In this document: in pieces, positions 32,721-41,435 of the stretch | How the letters are laid out: every line of letters begins with the position of its first letter | Numbering within the stretch: the first letter of the stretch is position 1 | From: Streptomyces hygroscopicus | GTDB lineage: Bacteria > Actinomycetota > Actinomycetes > Streptomycetales > Streptomycetaceae | Reading direction: 5' to 3' | Assembly: GCF_026168105.1 (NCBI RefSeq) | Contig: NZ_LBMW01000009.1 | Span: 1-64,000, forward strand | DNA length: 64,000 bases | Translations under genes and position numbers: made by a program | The notes under the pieces: generated by a model | Seen by the model: only the letters and a program-made list of their open reading frames with translations | Databases searched by the model: none | Told to the model about the DNA's origin: nothing

Positions 32721-34097
32721 GTGCGGAACGCGGAGACGGCGGGAGCCGCGCCCGGGGACGGGACGCGGATCGGCCGGATCGGACGTTACCCAGTGCGGTG
32801 GCACCACGCACTGCTGACCTTTTGGACGGTTGTCTGGTTCTTCGTGGCCGAACGCCATGGAGCCGTGTCCTGGCACTATCTGAGAAGCGGTGAGGAACTG
32901 CTCTTCAGCCAGGTGCCCGGCGGCGGCCTCGCGCTGTACGCCAACCACCCCGAGCTGCAGATAGGCCCGGTCAGCTTCCTGGTCGCCGGTCTGTTCTCCC
33001 CGTTCCCGGCCGACGTGGGCGAGAGGCTCGCGGAGGCGTTCATGTCGGGCCTCGGGATGTACATGCTGGTCCTCGTCGGCCGCGCGGCGGCCGACCACAA
33101 CCTGGGCACCGGGCTGAACCACAGGCGCCTCCAGCAGCGCGTGCTGATTGCCGGGGCCGCCTTCATCCCCATGTGGGTGGAGGTTTCGGTGCGTTTCGCC
33201 CACCTCGACGACGTGATGGCGTTGTTCTTCACCACACTCGCCGTACGGTCGCTGGTGCGCGGCAACGCCGTCGCCGTCGGTGTCCTCCTGGCGCTGGCCG
33301 TGGACTCCAAGCCCTGGGCGGTGGGCTTCCTGCCGCTGTTGCTGGTGCTGCCCCGGCCCGCGCGGTTGCGCTCCGCCGTCTGGCTCGTGGGGCTGGTGGC
33401 GGCCGCCTGGCTGCCGTTCTACCTCACCCACATGGACACCTTCGCCGCGGCGCGCTTCACCATCCCCAACCAGGCGGCCTCGTCCCTGCGCTGGTTCGGT
33501 GTGAACGACCCGTCCACCCCCTGGTGGGACCGGCCCGCGCAGATGGCGCTCGGCATCGGCCTGGGCGCGCTCGCGGTGCGCAGACACCGCTGGGCGGCCG
33601 TGGTGCTGCTCGCCGCCGACGCGCGGATCCTGCTGGACCCGAGCGTATACACGTACTACAACGCCTCTGTGCTGCTCGGCACGCTGATCTGGGACTCGAT
33701 CGGGCAGCGGCGGCTGGTGCCCTGGGTGAGCTGGATCGCGCTGATCTCGCTGTACGGCAGCGCCCTGCTGGTCCCCTCCGACTCCACCCGGGGGCTGATC
33801 CGGCTCGCGTTCGCCGTCGGCTCCGCCCTCTACGTCCTGTGGTGGCCCCAGCGCACGCCCCGCAACAAGCGACGCAACGGACAGGCGGAGGGCCCACCTC
33901 CGCAACAGGGGTCGACGGCCGGGGATGCCTGGACGAGGCTCGGCGCGGGGACGCAGTCCACCGTGCGCGAAGCGCTGGTGGACGTGGTCGCGAGGAAGGG
34001 CGCCCGGGTCGCGGGCCGCCAGGTGGCGCCGGCCGATGGCCCGGCACGGCCCGTCGGACGGCCCTCGTATGTGTTCGGACGGTCTTCCTACGTCTGA
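32721..34097 (+). CDS. multi-pass membrane protein, GT-C (DUF2029/GT87-like) glycosyltransferase candidate
   Basis: 458 residues from GTG 32721, behind GGGAAGGACGGAAC; the frame is open further upstream but unlike protein. About ten TM segments are visible. The first loop carries RSGEELLFSQVPGGGLALYANHPELQIGP, and a cytoplasmic tail of ~90 residues is rich in basic residues and Gly/Pro. The layout resembles polyprenyl-phosphate-dependent mannosyl- or glucosyltransferases, but I see no definitive DxD motif. A UppP-like gene lies convergently downstream, consistent with lipid-carrier chemistry. Confidence 0.65.
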   Translation: MRNAETAGAAPGDGTRIGRIGRYPVRWHHALLTFWTVVWFFVAERHGAVSWHYLRSGEELLFSQVPGGGLALYANHPELQIGPVSFLVAGLFSPFPADVGERLAEAFMSGLGMYMLVLVGRAAADHNLGTGLNHRRLQQRVLIAGAAFIPMWVEVSVRFAHLDDVMALFFTTLAVRSLVRGNAVAVGVLLALAVDSKPWAVGFLPLLLVLPRPARLRSAVWLVGLVAAAWLPFYLTHMDTFAAARFTIPNQAASSLRWFGVNDPSTPWWDRPAQMALGIGLGALAVRRHRWAAVVLLAADARILLDPSVYTYYNASVLLGTLIWDSIGQRRLVPWVSWIALISLYGSALLVPSDSTRGLIRLAFAVGSALYVLWWPQRTPRNKRRNGQAEGPPPQQGSTAGDAWTRLGAGTQSTVREALVDVVARKGARVAGRQVAPADGPARPVGRPSYVFGRSSYV

Positions 34098-34143
34098 CGA
34101 CGCCCTGTGCCGGGGCCTGTGGGGCGCGTCGGACGGGAGCCGG

Positions 34144-35064
34144 TCAGGCGACGGTGAGGTAGGCGAGGCCGCCCAGTCCGGCGAGGGTGCAGTAGACCGC
34201 GAAGGGCGTCAGGGAGCGGGTCTCGAAGTACTTGGTGAGGAAGGCCACGGCCACATATCCGGCGGCGAACGCGGCGACGCTGCCCGCCAGCAACTGGCCG
34301 TGGATGCCGTTGCCGGCGGGGCCGAACAGCTCGGGCATCTTCAGCAGGGCGGCGGCGCCGATGACGGGGGTGGCGAGCAGGAAGGCGAAGCGGGCGGCGT
34401 CCTCGTGCCCCAGGCCGCGCAGGATGCCGGCGCTGATGGTGGAGCCGGAGCGGCTGATCCCGGGGAACAGCGCCAGGATCTGGGCTGCGCCTATCAGCGC
34501 CGCGTGGCGGAAGGTCAGTTGGGCGAGGCGACGGTCGGAGAGCTCGTCCGCTTCGAGGTGTTCGTCACCGGGGGCGGGCTCGTGCCCGGCCCGGTGCCGT
34601 CCGCCGCCGCCCTGGCGCAGCCGCTCGGTGATGTACAGCACCAGGCCGTTGAGGGTGAGGAAGATCGCGACGGGGACGGGGCGGCCCATCACCGTGCGCA
34701 GGAAGTGCTCCAGGGCGAGTCCGACGATCCCGACCGGGATGGTGCCCACGACGAGCAGCCAGGCGAGCTTCTCCGCGGGTGTCTCTATGCGGCGGTTGCG
34801 CACGGAGGAGATCAGGCCACCGACCACGCGGGCCCAGTCGCGGCGGAAGTAGACGACCAGTGCGGCGGCGGTGGCCAGGTGCAGGCCGACCAGCACGCTC
34901 AGGTAGGGCGAATTGTCGGCCGCCACGTTCAGATCCCGCGCCCAGTGGCCGCCGAGCAGGGCGGGCAACAGAATGCTGTGGCCGAGGCTCGAGACCGGGA
35001 ACAGTTCCGTGACGCCTTGCAGGAGACCGACCCCCACGGCTTCGGTGTAGGACAAGGCGGACAT
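34144..35064 (-). CDS. uppP: undecaprenyl-diphosphatase (BacA/UppP family)
   Basis: 306 residues from ATG 35064, where MSALSYTEAVGVGLLQGVTELFPVSS begins the family match. GAGAGGAA lies 7 bp further up, next to an alternative ATG four codons earlier. Both active-site blocks are present: TELFPVSSLGH (E plus P-loop-like) and ALFPGISRSGST. A hydrophilic insertion with HRAGHEPAPGDEHLEADEL lies mid-protein. The enzyme recycles the C55 carrier for peptidoglycan and other wall polymers. Confidence 0.92.
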   Translation of the reverse strand: MSALSYTEAVGVGLLQGVTELFPVSSLGHSILLPALLGGHWARDLNVAADNSPYLSVLVGLHLATAAALVVYFRRDWARVVGGLISSVRNRRIETPAEKLAWLLVVGTIPVGIVGLALEHFLRTVMGRPVPVAIFLTLNGLVLYITERLRQGGGGRHRAGHEPAPGDEHLEADELSDRRLAQLTFRHAALIGAAQILALFPGISRSGSTISAGILRGLGHEDAARFAFLLATPVIGAAALLKMPELFGPAGNGIHGQLLAGSVAAFAAGYVAVAFLTKYFETRSLTPFAVYCTLAGLGGLAYLTVA

Positions 35065-35413
35065 CAGGAGCATTTCCTCTCGGGTCTGAGGCTGACGGGC
35101 CGACCGCCGAGCGCCCTCGGGAGACCGATCCGGTGAGGTCGCCGACTTCAAAGGTTGCGCAACTTCTGAAGAGTATCGTCCGGTCCCGCGCGCCCCTTCG
35201 GCCAGCCCCGTCTCGGTCCGCGAGCAGTCTGCCCTTGGGGACGACGGGTGTCGGAACGGTGCCGGGTGGGAAGTGCGGTGCCGGTCAGGCCGAGGGCGGC
35301 CGTATCACAACGCGGCCTCAGTTGAGGCTACGTGAGGTCGAGACGCATGAGCTGCCCTTGTTCACACGGCCCATTCCGCCCGGCCACCGGACCCAAGGGT
35401 TCCGGGCCTCGCG
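35065..35413. other. intergenic region with a 10-bp palindrome
   Basis: 349 bp between the start of the UppP gene and the end of the DedA gene. GTTGCGCAAC at 35154-35163, 90 bp upstream of the UppP start, is a perfect palindrome and may be an operator. The remainder shows no gene. Confidence 0.5.
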
Positions 35414-36034
35414 TCATCGCTCGCGTCGGCGACGCAGCACATGCCGGGCGACGAACGCGGCGGCCAGGACTCCCAGGGCGACGAGTGCGTAGAGCTGGTA
35501 GCGCCCGATCTCGTCGTAGATGGCGGTGACATGGGTTCCGGCCAGATAGGCCAGGGTCGCCCACAGGCCGACCCACAGCGCCGCGCCGAGCGCGTTGAAG
35601 GCGAGGAAGCGGCGCCAGCGCATTCCGGAGGTGCCGGCGAGGATGCCGTTTGCCTGGCGCAGGCCCTCGACGAAGCGGGCGACGGTGACGATCTTGCCGC
35701 CGTGGCGGGTGAAGAACACCTCGGCCGCGTGGAAGCGCTTCGGGGTCAGGAAGACGTAGCGGCCCCAGCGGTGGACGAAGGAACGTCCGCCGACCCGGCC
35801 GATCAGATAGCCCAGGTTGTCCCCGATCACGGCCGCGGCGAATGCGATGACCGCCACGGTCACGATGTTCAACTGCCCGGCACCGGCGTAGACGCCCGCG
35901 GCGATCAGAACGGTCTCGCCCGGGGCGGGAACCCCGAAGTCCTCCACGAAGACGAGGACCCCGACGGCCCAGTACCCGTAGTGACTGAGAAGGGGGGCCA
36001 CCGGAGCCAGCGGACCCGGAAGCGGAGGGGCCAT
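35414..36034 (-). CDS. DedA/SNARE-associated family membrane protein
   Basis: 206 residues, ATG 36034. It has the family core FVEDFGVPAPGETVLIAAG near the N-terminus, IGDNLGYLIGRVGG in the middle, and RFVEGLRQANGILAGTSGMRWRRFLAFNALGA. DedA proteins are involved in C55-P and phospholipid flipping, and in envelope homeostasis. The neighbouring UppP-like gene fits a role in lipid-carrier recycling, although the genes are 350 bp apart. Confidence 0.9.
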   Translation of the reverse strand: MAPPLPGPLAPVAPLLSHYGYWAVGVLVFVEDFGVPAPGETVLIAAGVYAGAGQLNIVTVAVIAFAAAVIGDNLGYLIGRVGGRSFVHRWGRYVFLTPKRFHAAEVFFTRHGGKIVTVARFVEGLRQANGILAGTSGMRWRRFLAFNALGAALWVGLWATLAYLAGTHVTAIYDEIGRYQLYALVALGVLAAAFVARHVLRRRRER

Positions 36035-36360
36035 GCCCCCACGGTACGCCGCCGGCCCGCAGCGGAGCCGGTGCGCCGTCTCCGACCCCGTGGTGAAGAA
36101 CCGCGCGCACGGGCCTGAAACCGGCTCGGCTCGCCGATGCGGGCACTGCGCCGGCCATGCGCCGGGCCGGGCGGCGACTGCGGCAGGCGGACCGCCCGGC
36201 CGACGCGGTCCGCCTCCCGCACGAAGCCGGCCCGGCGATCACCCCTTTGCCCGTTGCCGCCTCCGCAATGCGATACGACCGTGATGCCTCAATAGGGATG
36301 AAAAAGTCATTTCATCCCGTGGGGCGCCCGATCCGGCCGCCGTTGTGGAGAGAGGTACGG
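36035..36360. other. intergenic region
   Basis: 326 bp between divergent genes. A possible alternative ATG for the Kelch gene lies at 36298 without a ribosome site. Otherwise no gene or repeat was seen. Confidence 0.5.
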
Positions 36361-37563
36361 GTGGACATCTTGCTGAGGCACGATCGTGCGCGGGAGAGAG
36401 GGCACGGCAGTTCGGCCGGTGCCGGGCCGTTGACGGGCACCGGCTCTTCGCGCAGGCGCCGAGGATGGCATTCGCTCGTGGTGGCGGTTCTGACCCCGCT
36501 GTTCGCCCTGACGGCCGCCCTCGCGCACGCCCAAGGGGTCTGGCTGACGCTGCCACCGATGCCCACCGCCCGCAGCTTCCTCGGGGCGGCCGCCGCGCCG
36601 TGCCCCCACGCCGTTCCCGGGCTGAGGGAATCCTGCGTGTACGCCGTCGGGGGCTACGACGGCACCAACGACCTGAACACGCTGGAGGCATACAGTCCCG
36701 CCACGAACAGCTGGGTGACGTTGCCCCCGATGCCCACCGCCCGCAGGCTCCTTGCGGCGGCTGCCGCGCCGTGCCCCAGGAACGTCGCCGGGCTGAGGGG
36801 GACCTGTGTCTACGCCATCGGCGGCTTCCACGGTGTCGACCTGAACACCGTGGAGGCGTACAGCCCGGCCACGAACACCTGGGCGACGTTGCCCCCGATG
36901 CCCACCGCCCGGGAAAACCTCGCCGCTTCGACCGCACCCTGCCCCAGAGGCGTCGCCGGGCTGAGGGGGACCTGTGTGTTCGCCATCGGCGGCCGCAACA
37001 GCGCCATCCTGGACACGGTGGAGGCGTACAGCCCGGAGACGGACACCTGGGCGACCCTGCCCTCGATGCCCACCGCCCGTGTCGCACTGGCAGCGGCGAC
37101 CTCCGACTGCCCCCGGAGAGTGCCTGGGTTGAGGGAGACGTGCGTGTACGCCGTCGGTGGCAACAACGGCTCCGCCGTCCTGGACACGGTGGAGGCGTAC
37201 AGCCCCGCCACGGACTCCTGGGCGGCGCTGCCCTCGATGCCCACCGCCCGCTTCGACCTGGCGGCGGCGGCAGCTCGCTGTCCCGACGCATCGACGGACG
37301 CATCGAGGGGAGCCTGCCTGTATGCGGTCGGTGGCATCAACACGGTCGCCCTCAACACGTTCGAGGATTACAGCCCGGCCAGGAACGCCTGGACGGCGTT
37401 GCCTCCGATGCCCACCGCCCGCGACTCGCTGGGCGCGGCGAGCGCACCCTGTCCTGATGCTCCGCACCGGACCTGCGTCTATGAAGTCGGTGGCGAAAAC
37501 GCCGCGAGTACTCCTCTGAACACCTTGGAAGCCTTCGAAATCGACGAGGGGCACCACCCGTAG
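36361..37563 (+). CDS. secreted six-bladed Kelch beta-propeller with paired cysteines
   Basis: 400 residues from GTG 36361, behind GGAGAGAGG. An extended basic N-region (SSRRRRGW) and hydrophobic core end at AHAQG (about residue 59), so it is exported. Six Kelch repeats of ~51 residues follow, each with VYAVGG, LNTLEAYSPATNSW and LPPMPTAR. Each repeat also carries a CP...C pair 12-14 residues apart just before the GG, which could give one disulfide per blade. The repeats are very similar, which suggests recent expansion. The ligand is unknown. Confidence 0.85.
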   Translation: MDILLRHDRARERGHGSSAGAGPLTGTGSSRRRRGWHSLVVAVLTPLFALTAALAHAQGVWLTLPPMPTARSFLGAAAAPCPHAVPGLRESCVYAVGGYDGTNDLNTLEAYSPATNSWVTLPPMPTARRLLAAAAAPCPRNVAGLRGTCVYAIGGFHGVDLNTVEAYSPATNTWATLPPMPTARENLAASTAPCPRGVAGLRGTCVFAIGGRNSAILDTVEAYSPETDTWATLPSMPTARVALAAATSDCPRRVPGLRETCVYAVGGNNGSAVLDTVEAYSPATDSWAALPSMPTARFDLAAAAARCPDASTDASRGACLYAVGGINTVALNTFEDYSPARNAWTALPPMPTARDSLGAASAPCPDAPHRTCVYEVGGENAASTPLNTLEAFEIDEGHHP

Positions 37564-38084
37564 GCGATCGACGGCGGGGCGCGGTCGTTCCGCGTCCCGC
37601 CGTGCCGACGTTCCTCTGCCAACTCGTGCGGGGTGGCAGGCGGGGCGTCGTTCAAGGATTTACTTCTTCCTGATTGTCTCTCCTCGTCAGGGCGGCTAGC
37701 GTCCCGCCAGCAGCCTCCTCCACTGAGCGGATCGTTGGCCGTGGAGGCTTCTGCGAGTGTTTCTGGTCCGTCTACTCGCCTGTTCGGGCGTGGGGATTCG
37801 GCGAGGCGAGGACGTGGACGAAGTCGACGACGCGTACGAAGAGTCGGTGCACCCTGTGCACGACCACGGGACGCGTTCCTCCTGCCTGCGAAGCCACGGA
37901 ACCGTCGGCCGTCCTTGCGGGTCAGCACCGGGGCCACGTTCCTGCCGTCGCGTCCCCGTCATCGGCGCGCGTCCCACACGGCGCTGATCGGCAACATTCG
38001 CCACACGTCCGCCGACATCTGTCGAAACGACTGTCATGAGCAGATCCGTCGGCCTCAATCGGTACTACAGAGAAGGGCAGTTCC
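37564..38084. other. intergenic region
   Basis: 521 bp before the sedolisin-lectin gene. Frames here (for example 37757-37987) are Arg/Ser/Gly-rich and not convincing. It includes an AT-richer stretch at 37650-37685 that may be a promoter. Nothing else was recognised. Confidence 0.5.
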
Positions 38085-40118
38085 TTGCGCTCAAGGGCTG
38101 AAAATTCCACAGCGGGACCGGGCGGCAGACGCAGACGCCGGGCGGGCTCCGCCGCGGCCGCCGCGCTGTCCGCCGCGGCACTCATATCCGGCGGACCCCT
38201 CATGGCGACGGCGTACGCGGCCTCGGCCGCACCGGCGGCCGCCTCGGCGGGCCACGTCAAGCACCTGTGCGCCCACGCCACCACACCAGGCCGGATGGCG
38301 TGTCTCGCCGAGGCCCGGACCGATGTCGTCCAGCACATGACCGCCAGCCCGAACACCCCGCCGCCCGGCTACGGCCCCTCGGACCTGCAGAGCGCCTACA
38401 ACCTGCCCTCCTCCACCGCCGGTTCGGGCCGGACCGTGGCGATCGTCGACGCGTACGACGACCCGACCGCCGAATCGGACCTCGCCACCTACCGGTCCCA
38501 GTACGGCCTTCCTGCCTGCACCACCGCGAACGGCTGCTTCCGCAAGGTCAACCAGACCGGCGGCACCACCTACCCGAGTGCGGACCCGGGATGGGCCGGC
38601 GAGATATCCCTCGACCTCGACATGGTCAGCGCCGCCTGCCCGCAGTGCCACATCCTGCTCGTCGAGGCCAGCTCCGCCGACATGTCCGACCTCGGCACGG
38701 CCGAGAACGAGGCCGTCGCCCTCGGCGCGAAGTACGTCTCCAACTCCTACGGCGGCACCGAGGACCCGAGCCAGACCACTGCGGACGTCCAGTACTTCAA
38801 CCACCCCGGCGTAGCCATCACCGTCAGCGCGGGTGACAGCGGCTACGGCGCCCAGTACCCGGCCACCTCCCCGTTCGTCACCGCCGTCGGAGGCACCTCG
38901 CTCAGCCGAGCCGGCAACTCCCGTGGCTGGAGCGAGTCGGTGTGGTCCAACTCCAGCGCCCAGGGCACGGGATCCGGGTGCTCCGCCTACGAGTCCAAGC
39001 CCTCCTGGCAGGCGGACGCCGGTTGCTCCCACCGCACCGTCGCGGACGTCTCGGCGGTCGCCGACCCGGCCACCGGCGTCGCGGTCTACGCCACCTACGG
39101 GGCCTCCGGCTGGAACGTCTACGGCGGCACCAGTGCCTCCTCGCCCATCATCGCGGCCACCTACGCCCTTGCCGGCACCCCGAGCGCGAACAGCTACCCG
39201 TCCTCGTACCCGTACGGCCACACAGCGGCGCTGAACGACGTCACCACGGGCTCCAACGGCACCTGCTCACCGAGCTACCTGTGCAGCGCGGGCTCCGGCT
39301 ACGACGGCCCGACAGGCCTCGGCACCCCCAACGGCACCGCCGCCTTCACGGGCGGAGCGAACACCGCCAATTCGCTGCAGCCCGGCCAGCAGCTCAGCTC
39401 CGGCCACCGACTGAGCAGCGCGAACGTCACGTTGTCGATGCAGAGTGACGGCAACCTGGTCGCGTACCTCACGACGGGCGGAGCGGGGAACGGCCCGGTG
39501 ATCTGGAGCAGCCGCACCGGGGGCCACTCGGGGGCGTACGCCTACATGCAGAGCGACGGGAACCTCGTCGTCTACGCCGCCGGCGGCGGTCCGGGCCTCG
39601 GTGGTGCCCTGTGGTCCACCGGCACCTACGGTCACACCGGCGCCTACGCCCTGGTGCAGGACGACGGCAACATCGTGGTCTACGGCGCCGGCGGCGGTCC
39701 GGGCATGGGCGGGTCGCTGTGGGCGGACGGCACCAACGTGCGGTCGGCGACGGTCGGTTCGGGTCAGAAGCTGGGCGGCGGCTGGTGGACCCAGACCCGG
39801 TACACCCGCCTGGTGGTGCAGTCGGACGGCAATGTCGTGATGTACCGCAAGCGCGACGGCAAGGCGATCTGGTCCACCGGCACGTGGGGTCACACGGGCG
39901 CCTTCATGGACATGCAGAGCGACGGCAACCTGGTCGTCTACAAGAGCGGTGGCGGTCCGGGCCTCGGTGGTGCCCTGTGGTCCACCGGCACCTACGGTCA
40001 CACCGGCGCCTACGCCGTCGCCCAGAACGACGGGAACTTCGTCGTCTACCGCAGTGGCGGCGGTCCCTCCACCGGCGGCTCGCTGTGGGCCAGCAACACC
40101 TGGCGCAGCGTGCCCTGA
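38085..40118 (+). CDS. secreted sedolisin-family (S53) serine protease with two B-lectin domains
   Basis: 677 residues; TTG 38085 follows AGAAGGGCAGTTCC. A Tat-like basic signal region (GGRRRRRAG) precedes the catalytic domain. S53 residues are visible: AGEISLDLDM (Glu173, Asp177), SAGDSGYG (Asp251) and YGGTSASSP (Ser350). The usual ~180-residue propeptide is replaced by only ~60 residues. Residues ~385-677 hold two bulb-type mannose-binding lectin domains with six QxDGNxVxY motifs (for example MQSDGNLVVY). The lectins may hold the protease on mannose-rich glycans. A long hairpin terminates it. Confidence 0.92.
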   Translation: MRSRAENSTAGPGGRRRRRAGSAAAAALSAAALISGGPLMATAYAASAAPAAASAGHVKHLCAHATTPGRMACLAEARTDVVQHMTASPNTPPPGYGPSDLQSAYNLPSSTAGSGRTVAIVDAYDDPTAESDLATYRSQYGLPACTTANGCFRKVNQTGGTTYPSADPGWAGEISLDLDMVSAACPQCHILLVEASSADMSDLGTAENEAVALGAKYVSNSYGGTEDPSQTTADVQYFNHPGVAITVSAGDSGYGAQYPATSPFVTAVGGTSLSRAGNSRGWSESVWSNSSAQGTGSGCSAYESKPSWQADAGCSHRTVADVSAVADPATGVAVYATYGASGWNVYGGTSASSPIIAATYALAGTPSANSYPSSYPYGHTAALNDVTTGSNGTCSPSYLCSAGSGYDGPTGLGTPNGTAAFTGGANTANSLQPGQQLSSGHRLSSANVTLSMQSDGNLVAYLTTGGAGNGPVIWSSRTGGHSGAYAYMQSDGNLVVYAAGGGPGLGGALWSTGTYGHTGAYALVQDDGNIVVYGAGGGPGMGGSLWADGTNVRSATVGSGQKLGGGWWTQTRYTRLVVQSDGNVVMYRKRDGKAIWSTGTWGHTGAFMDMQSDGNLVVYKSGGGPGLGGALWSTGTYGHTGAYAVAQNDGNFVVYRSGGGPSTGGSLWASNTWRSVP

Positions 40119-40137
40119 GGCAGTCGCGACCAGCCCA

Positions 40138-40176
40138 CGAGGACACCCCCGGGTCACTGACCCGGGGGTGTCCTCG
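40138..40176 (+). terminator. 39-bp near-perfect palindrome terminator
   Basis: The arms 40138-40156 and 40158-40176 are 19 bp and fully complementary around a single base (C40157). In RNA this is a long stem with a minimal loop. It serves the sedolisin gene and could act bidirectionally, although a 90-bp gap remains to the convergent gene. Confidence 0.85.
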
Positions 40177-40266
40177 TAGAGGAATCAGCGGAGGCGGAAA
40201 GGCGGACCCCGGGCGCAGACGGACGGTTGACAACACGCCGTTGTGCCGTTGCCCCCCCCCGCGCTC

Positions 40267-40623
40267 TCAGGACTTGCTTCGGCGCCGGGCTTCCGCCTCG
40301 GCCATGGCCTCGGCCTCGGACGCGCCCAACGCGATGGCGAAACCGAGCGCCTCGGCGATGTGGCCCGCAGCCGACATGACGCGCGCCGTGCCCACCACGG
40401 GGGCGATCGCGACGAGAACGTCCTGTACCTGCTCGGCCGACAGGTTCGCCTTGATCGCGGGATCGACGTGGGCCAGGTAGGAGATCGCCGGTGCGTCCAT
40501 GGCTGCGAGCGCGGCGAGACGAGTGAGGATGAGCGTGCCCTCATCCATGCCGCAGCGTTCGATCGAGTCGATCGTCATGGCGGCGAGCGTGTCGAGTACG
40601 GGAGCTTCCGACGCTGTGGCCAT
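40267..40623 (-). CDS. carboxymuconolactone-decarboxylase-like small protein
   Basis: 118 residues from ATG 40623, behind GAAAGGCAGTCCGAA. It is predicted all-helical. RLAALAAMDAPAISYLAHVDPAIKANLSAEQVQDVLVAIAPVVGTARVMSAAGHIAEAL fits the CMD/AhpD-like fold, but the CxxC redox pair of AhpD is absent (only one Cys is present, early). It is a common Streptomyces paralogue with unknown substrate. A run of nine Cs lies just after its stop. Confidence 0.75.
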   Translation of the reverse strand: MATASEAPVLDTLAAMTIDSIERCGMDEGTLILTRLAALAAMDAPAISYLAHVDPAIKANLSAEQVQDVLVAIAPVVGTARVMSAAGHIAEALGFAIALGASEAEAMAEAEARRRSKS

Positions 40624-40963
40624 TTCGGACTGCCTTTCGGTGCCGTGCGGAGCCGACACGCGCCACTCGCTGAACGCGGGACTCCCGCGCATCGGCGGAT
40701 TGCCTTTCCACCGTAGGAGCAGCCCGGGTGTTGCGCATGTCGGCTGCAGATGGATCGACCGACCGCCACTGCACGATCGGAGACCCACTCGTTCACCCGT
40801 CCCGGGTGAGGCCGCCCGGTCCTCACCGTGCGCATGCTCAAGGCAGCAGGAGAGCGGCCTCCGTCACCTCCACCGCTCACCGAGCAGACATCTCCACCGG
40901 TCATTCGGCAGACATATCCGCCGGTCGCCGAACGGGCCGGACGAGCCAGAGCGAGGCGAAGGA
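40624..40963. other. intergenic region with a 24-bp repeat leader
   Basis: 340 bp between divergent genes. It contains the tandem repeat at 40869-40940 and a small dyad CACCCG-TCC-CGGGTG at 40794-40808. No gene was seen. Confidence 0.5.
40869..40940. repeat. 24-bp tandem repeat (three degenerate units)
   Basis: Units start at 40869, 40893 and 40917 (TCCACCGGTCATTCGGCAGA-like). They sit in the leader of the DUF7144 gene. Confidence 0.7.
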
Positions 40964-41413
40964 ATGACCTCGATACACACCACACATGCGCAGACGGCGA
41001 GGCAGCAGTGGGCCAGAGGCCTGATGGTCTTCGGCGCGATCATGCTGACGATCGTCGGGGTGCTCGACGTCTTCCGGGGCGTCATGGGGATCGTCCATGA
41101 CGACGTCTTCGTCGCCACCCGTAACTACACCTTCCAGTTCGACCTCACCGGCTGGGGCTGGGTCCACGTCGCCCTGGGGGCGGCCGCCGTAGTCGTCGGC
41201 ATCGGGCTGCTGTTGAAGGCGGCCATGTGGGCCCGTGTCTGCGGCGTGGCCATAGCGGGGTTCGTGCTCATCTCCAACTTCCTGTCCGTGCCGTACTACC
41301 CGCTGTGGTCGATCGTGATGATGGCGCTGTCGGCGTTCATCGTCTGGGCCCTGTGCGTGGCACCCAGGGGGGACACCTTCGACTCGGAGTCGGGGGCGTC
41401 GCGCACTCCCTGA
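40964..41413 (+). CDS. DUF7144-family membrane protein
   Basis: 149 residues from ATG 40964, behind GAGGCGAAGGA. Four TM segments (about 22-42, 65-85, 90-112, 115-135) with the family pattern GVLDVFRGVMGIVHDDVFVATRNYTFQFDLTGWGWVHV. These proteins are very common in Streptomyces and uncharacterised. It is convergent with the carotenoid oxygenase gene. Confidence 0.85.
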   Translation: MTSIHTTHAQTARQQWARGLMVFGAIMLTIVGVLDVFRGVMGIVHDDVFVATRNYTFQFDLTGWGWVHVALGAAAVVVGIGLLLKAAMWARVCGVAIAGFVLISNFLSVPYYPLWSIVMMALSAFIVWALCVAPRGDTFDSESGASRTP

Positions 41414-41435
41414 GCCTTCCGTGGTGCGGGATCGT

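Noticed and set aside
37757..37987. 76-codon plus-strand frame in the gap before the sedolisin-lectin gene
   Set aside because: Arg/Ser/Gly-rich, no ribosome site, no family resemblance.
40252..40260. Run of nine cytosines
   Set aside because: Possible slippage site, but it lies outside coding sequence just after a stop codon; nothing indicates phase variation.
40794..40808. CACCCG-TCC-CGGGTG dyad as a third copy of the 1380/1433 motif
   Set aside because: Spacing differs by one base and the match is short; expected by chance at this GC content.
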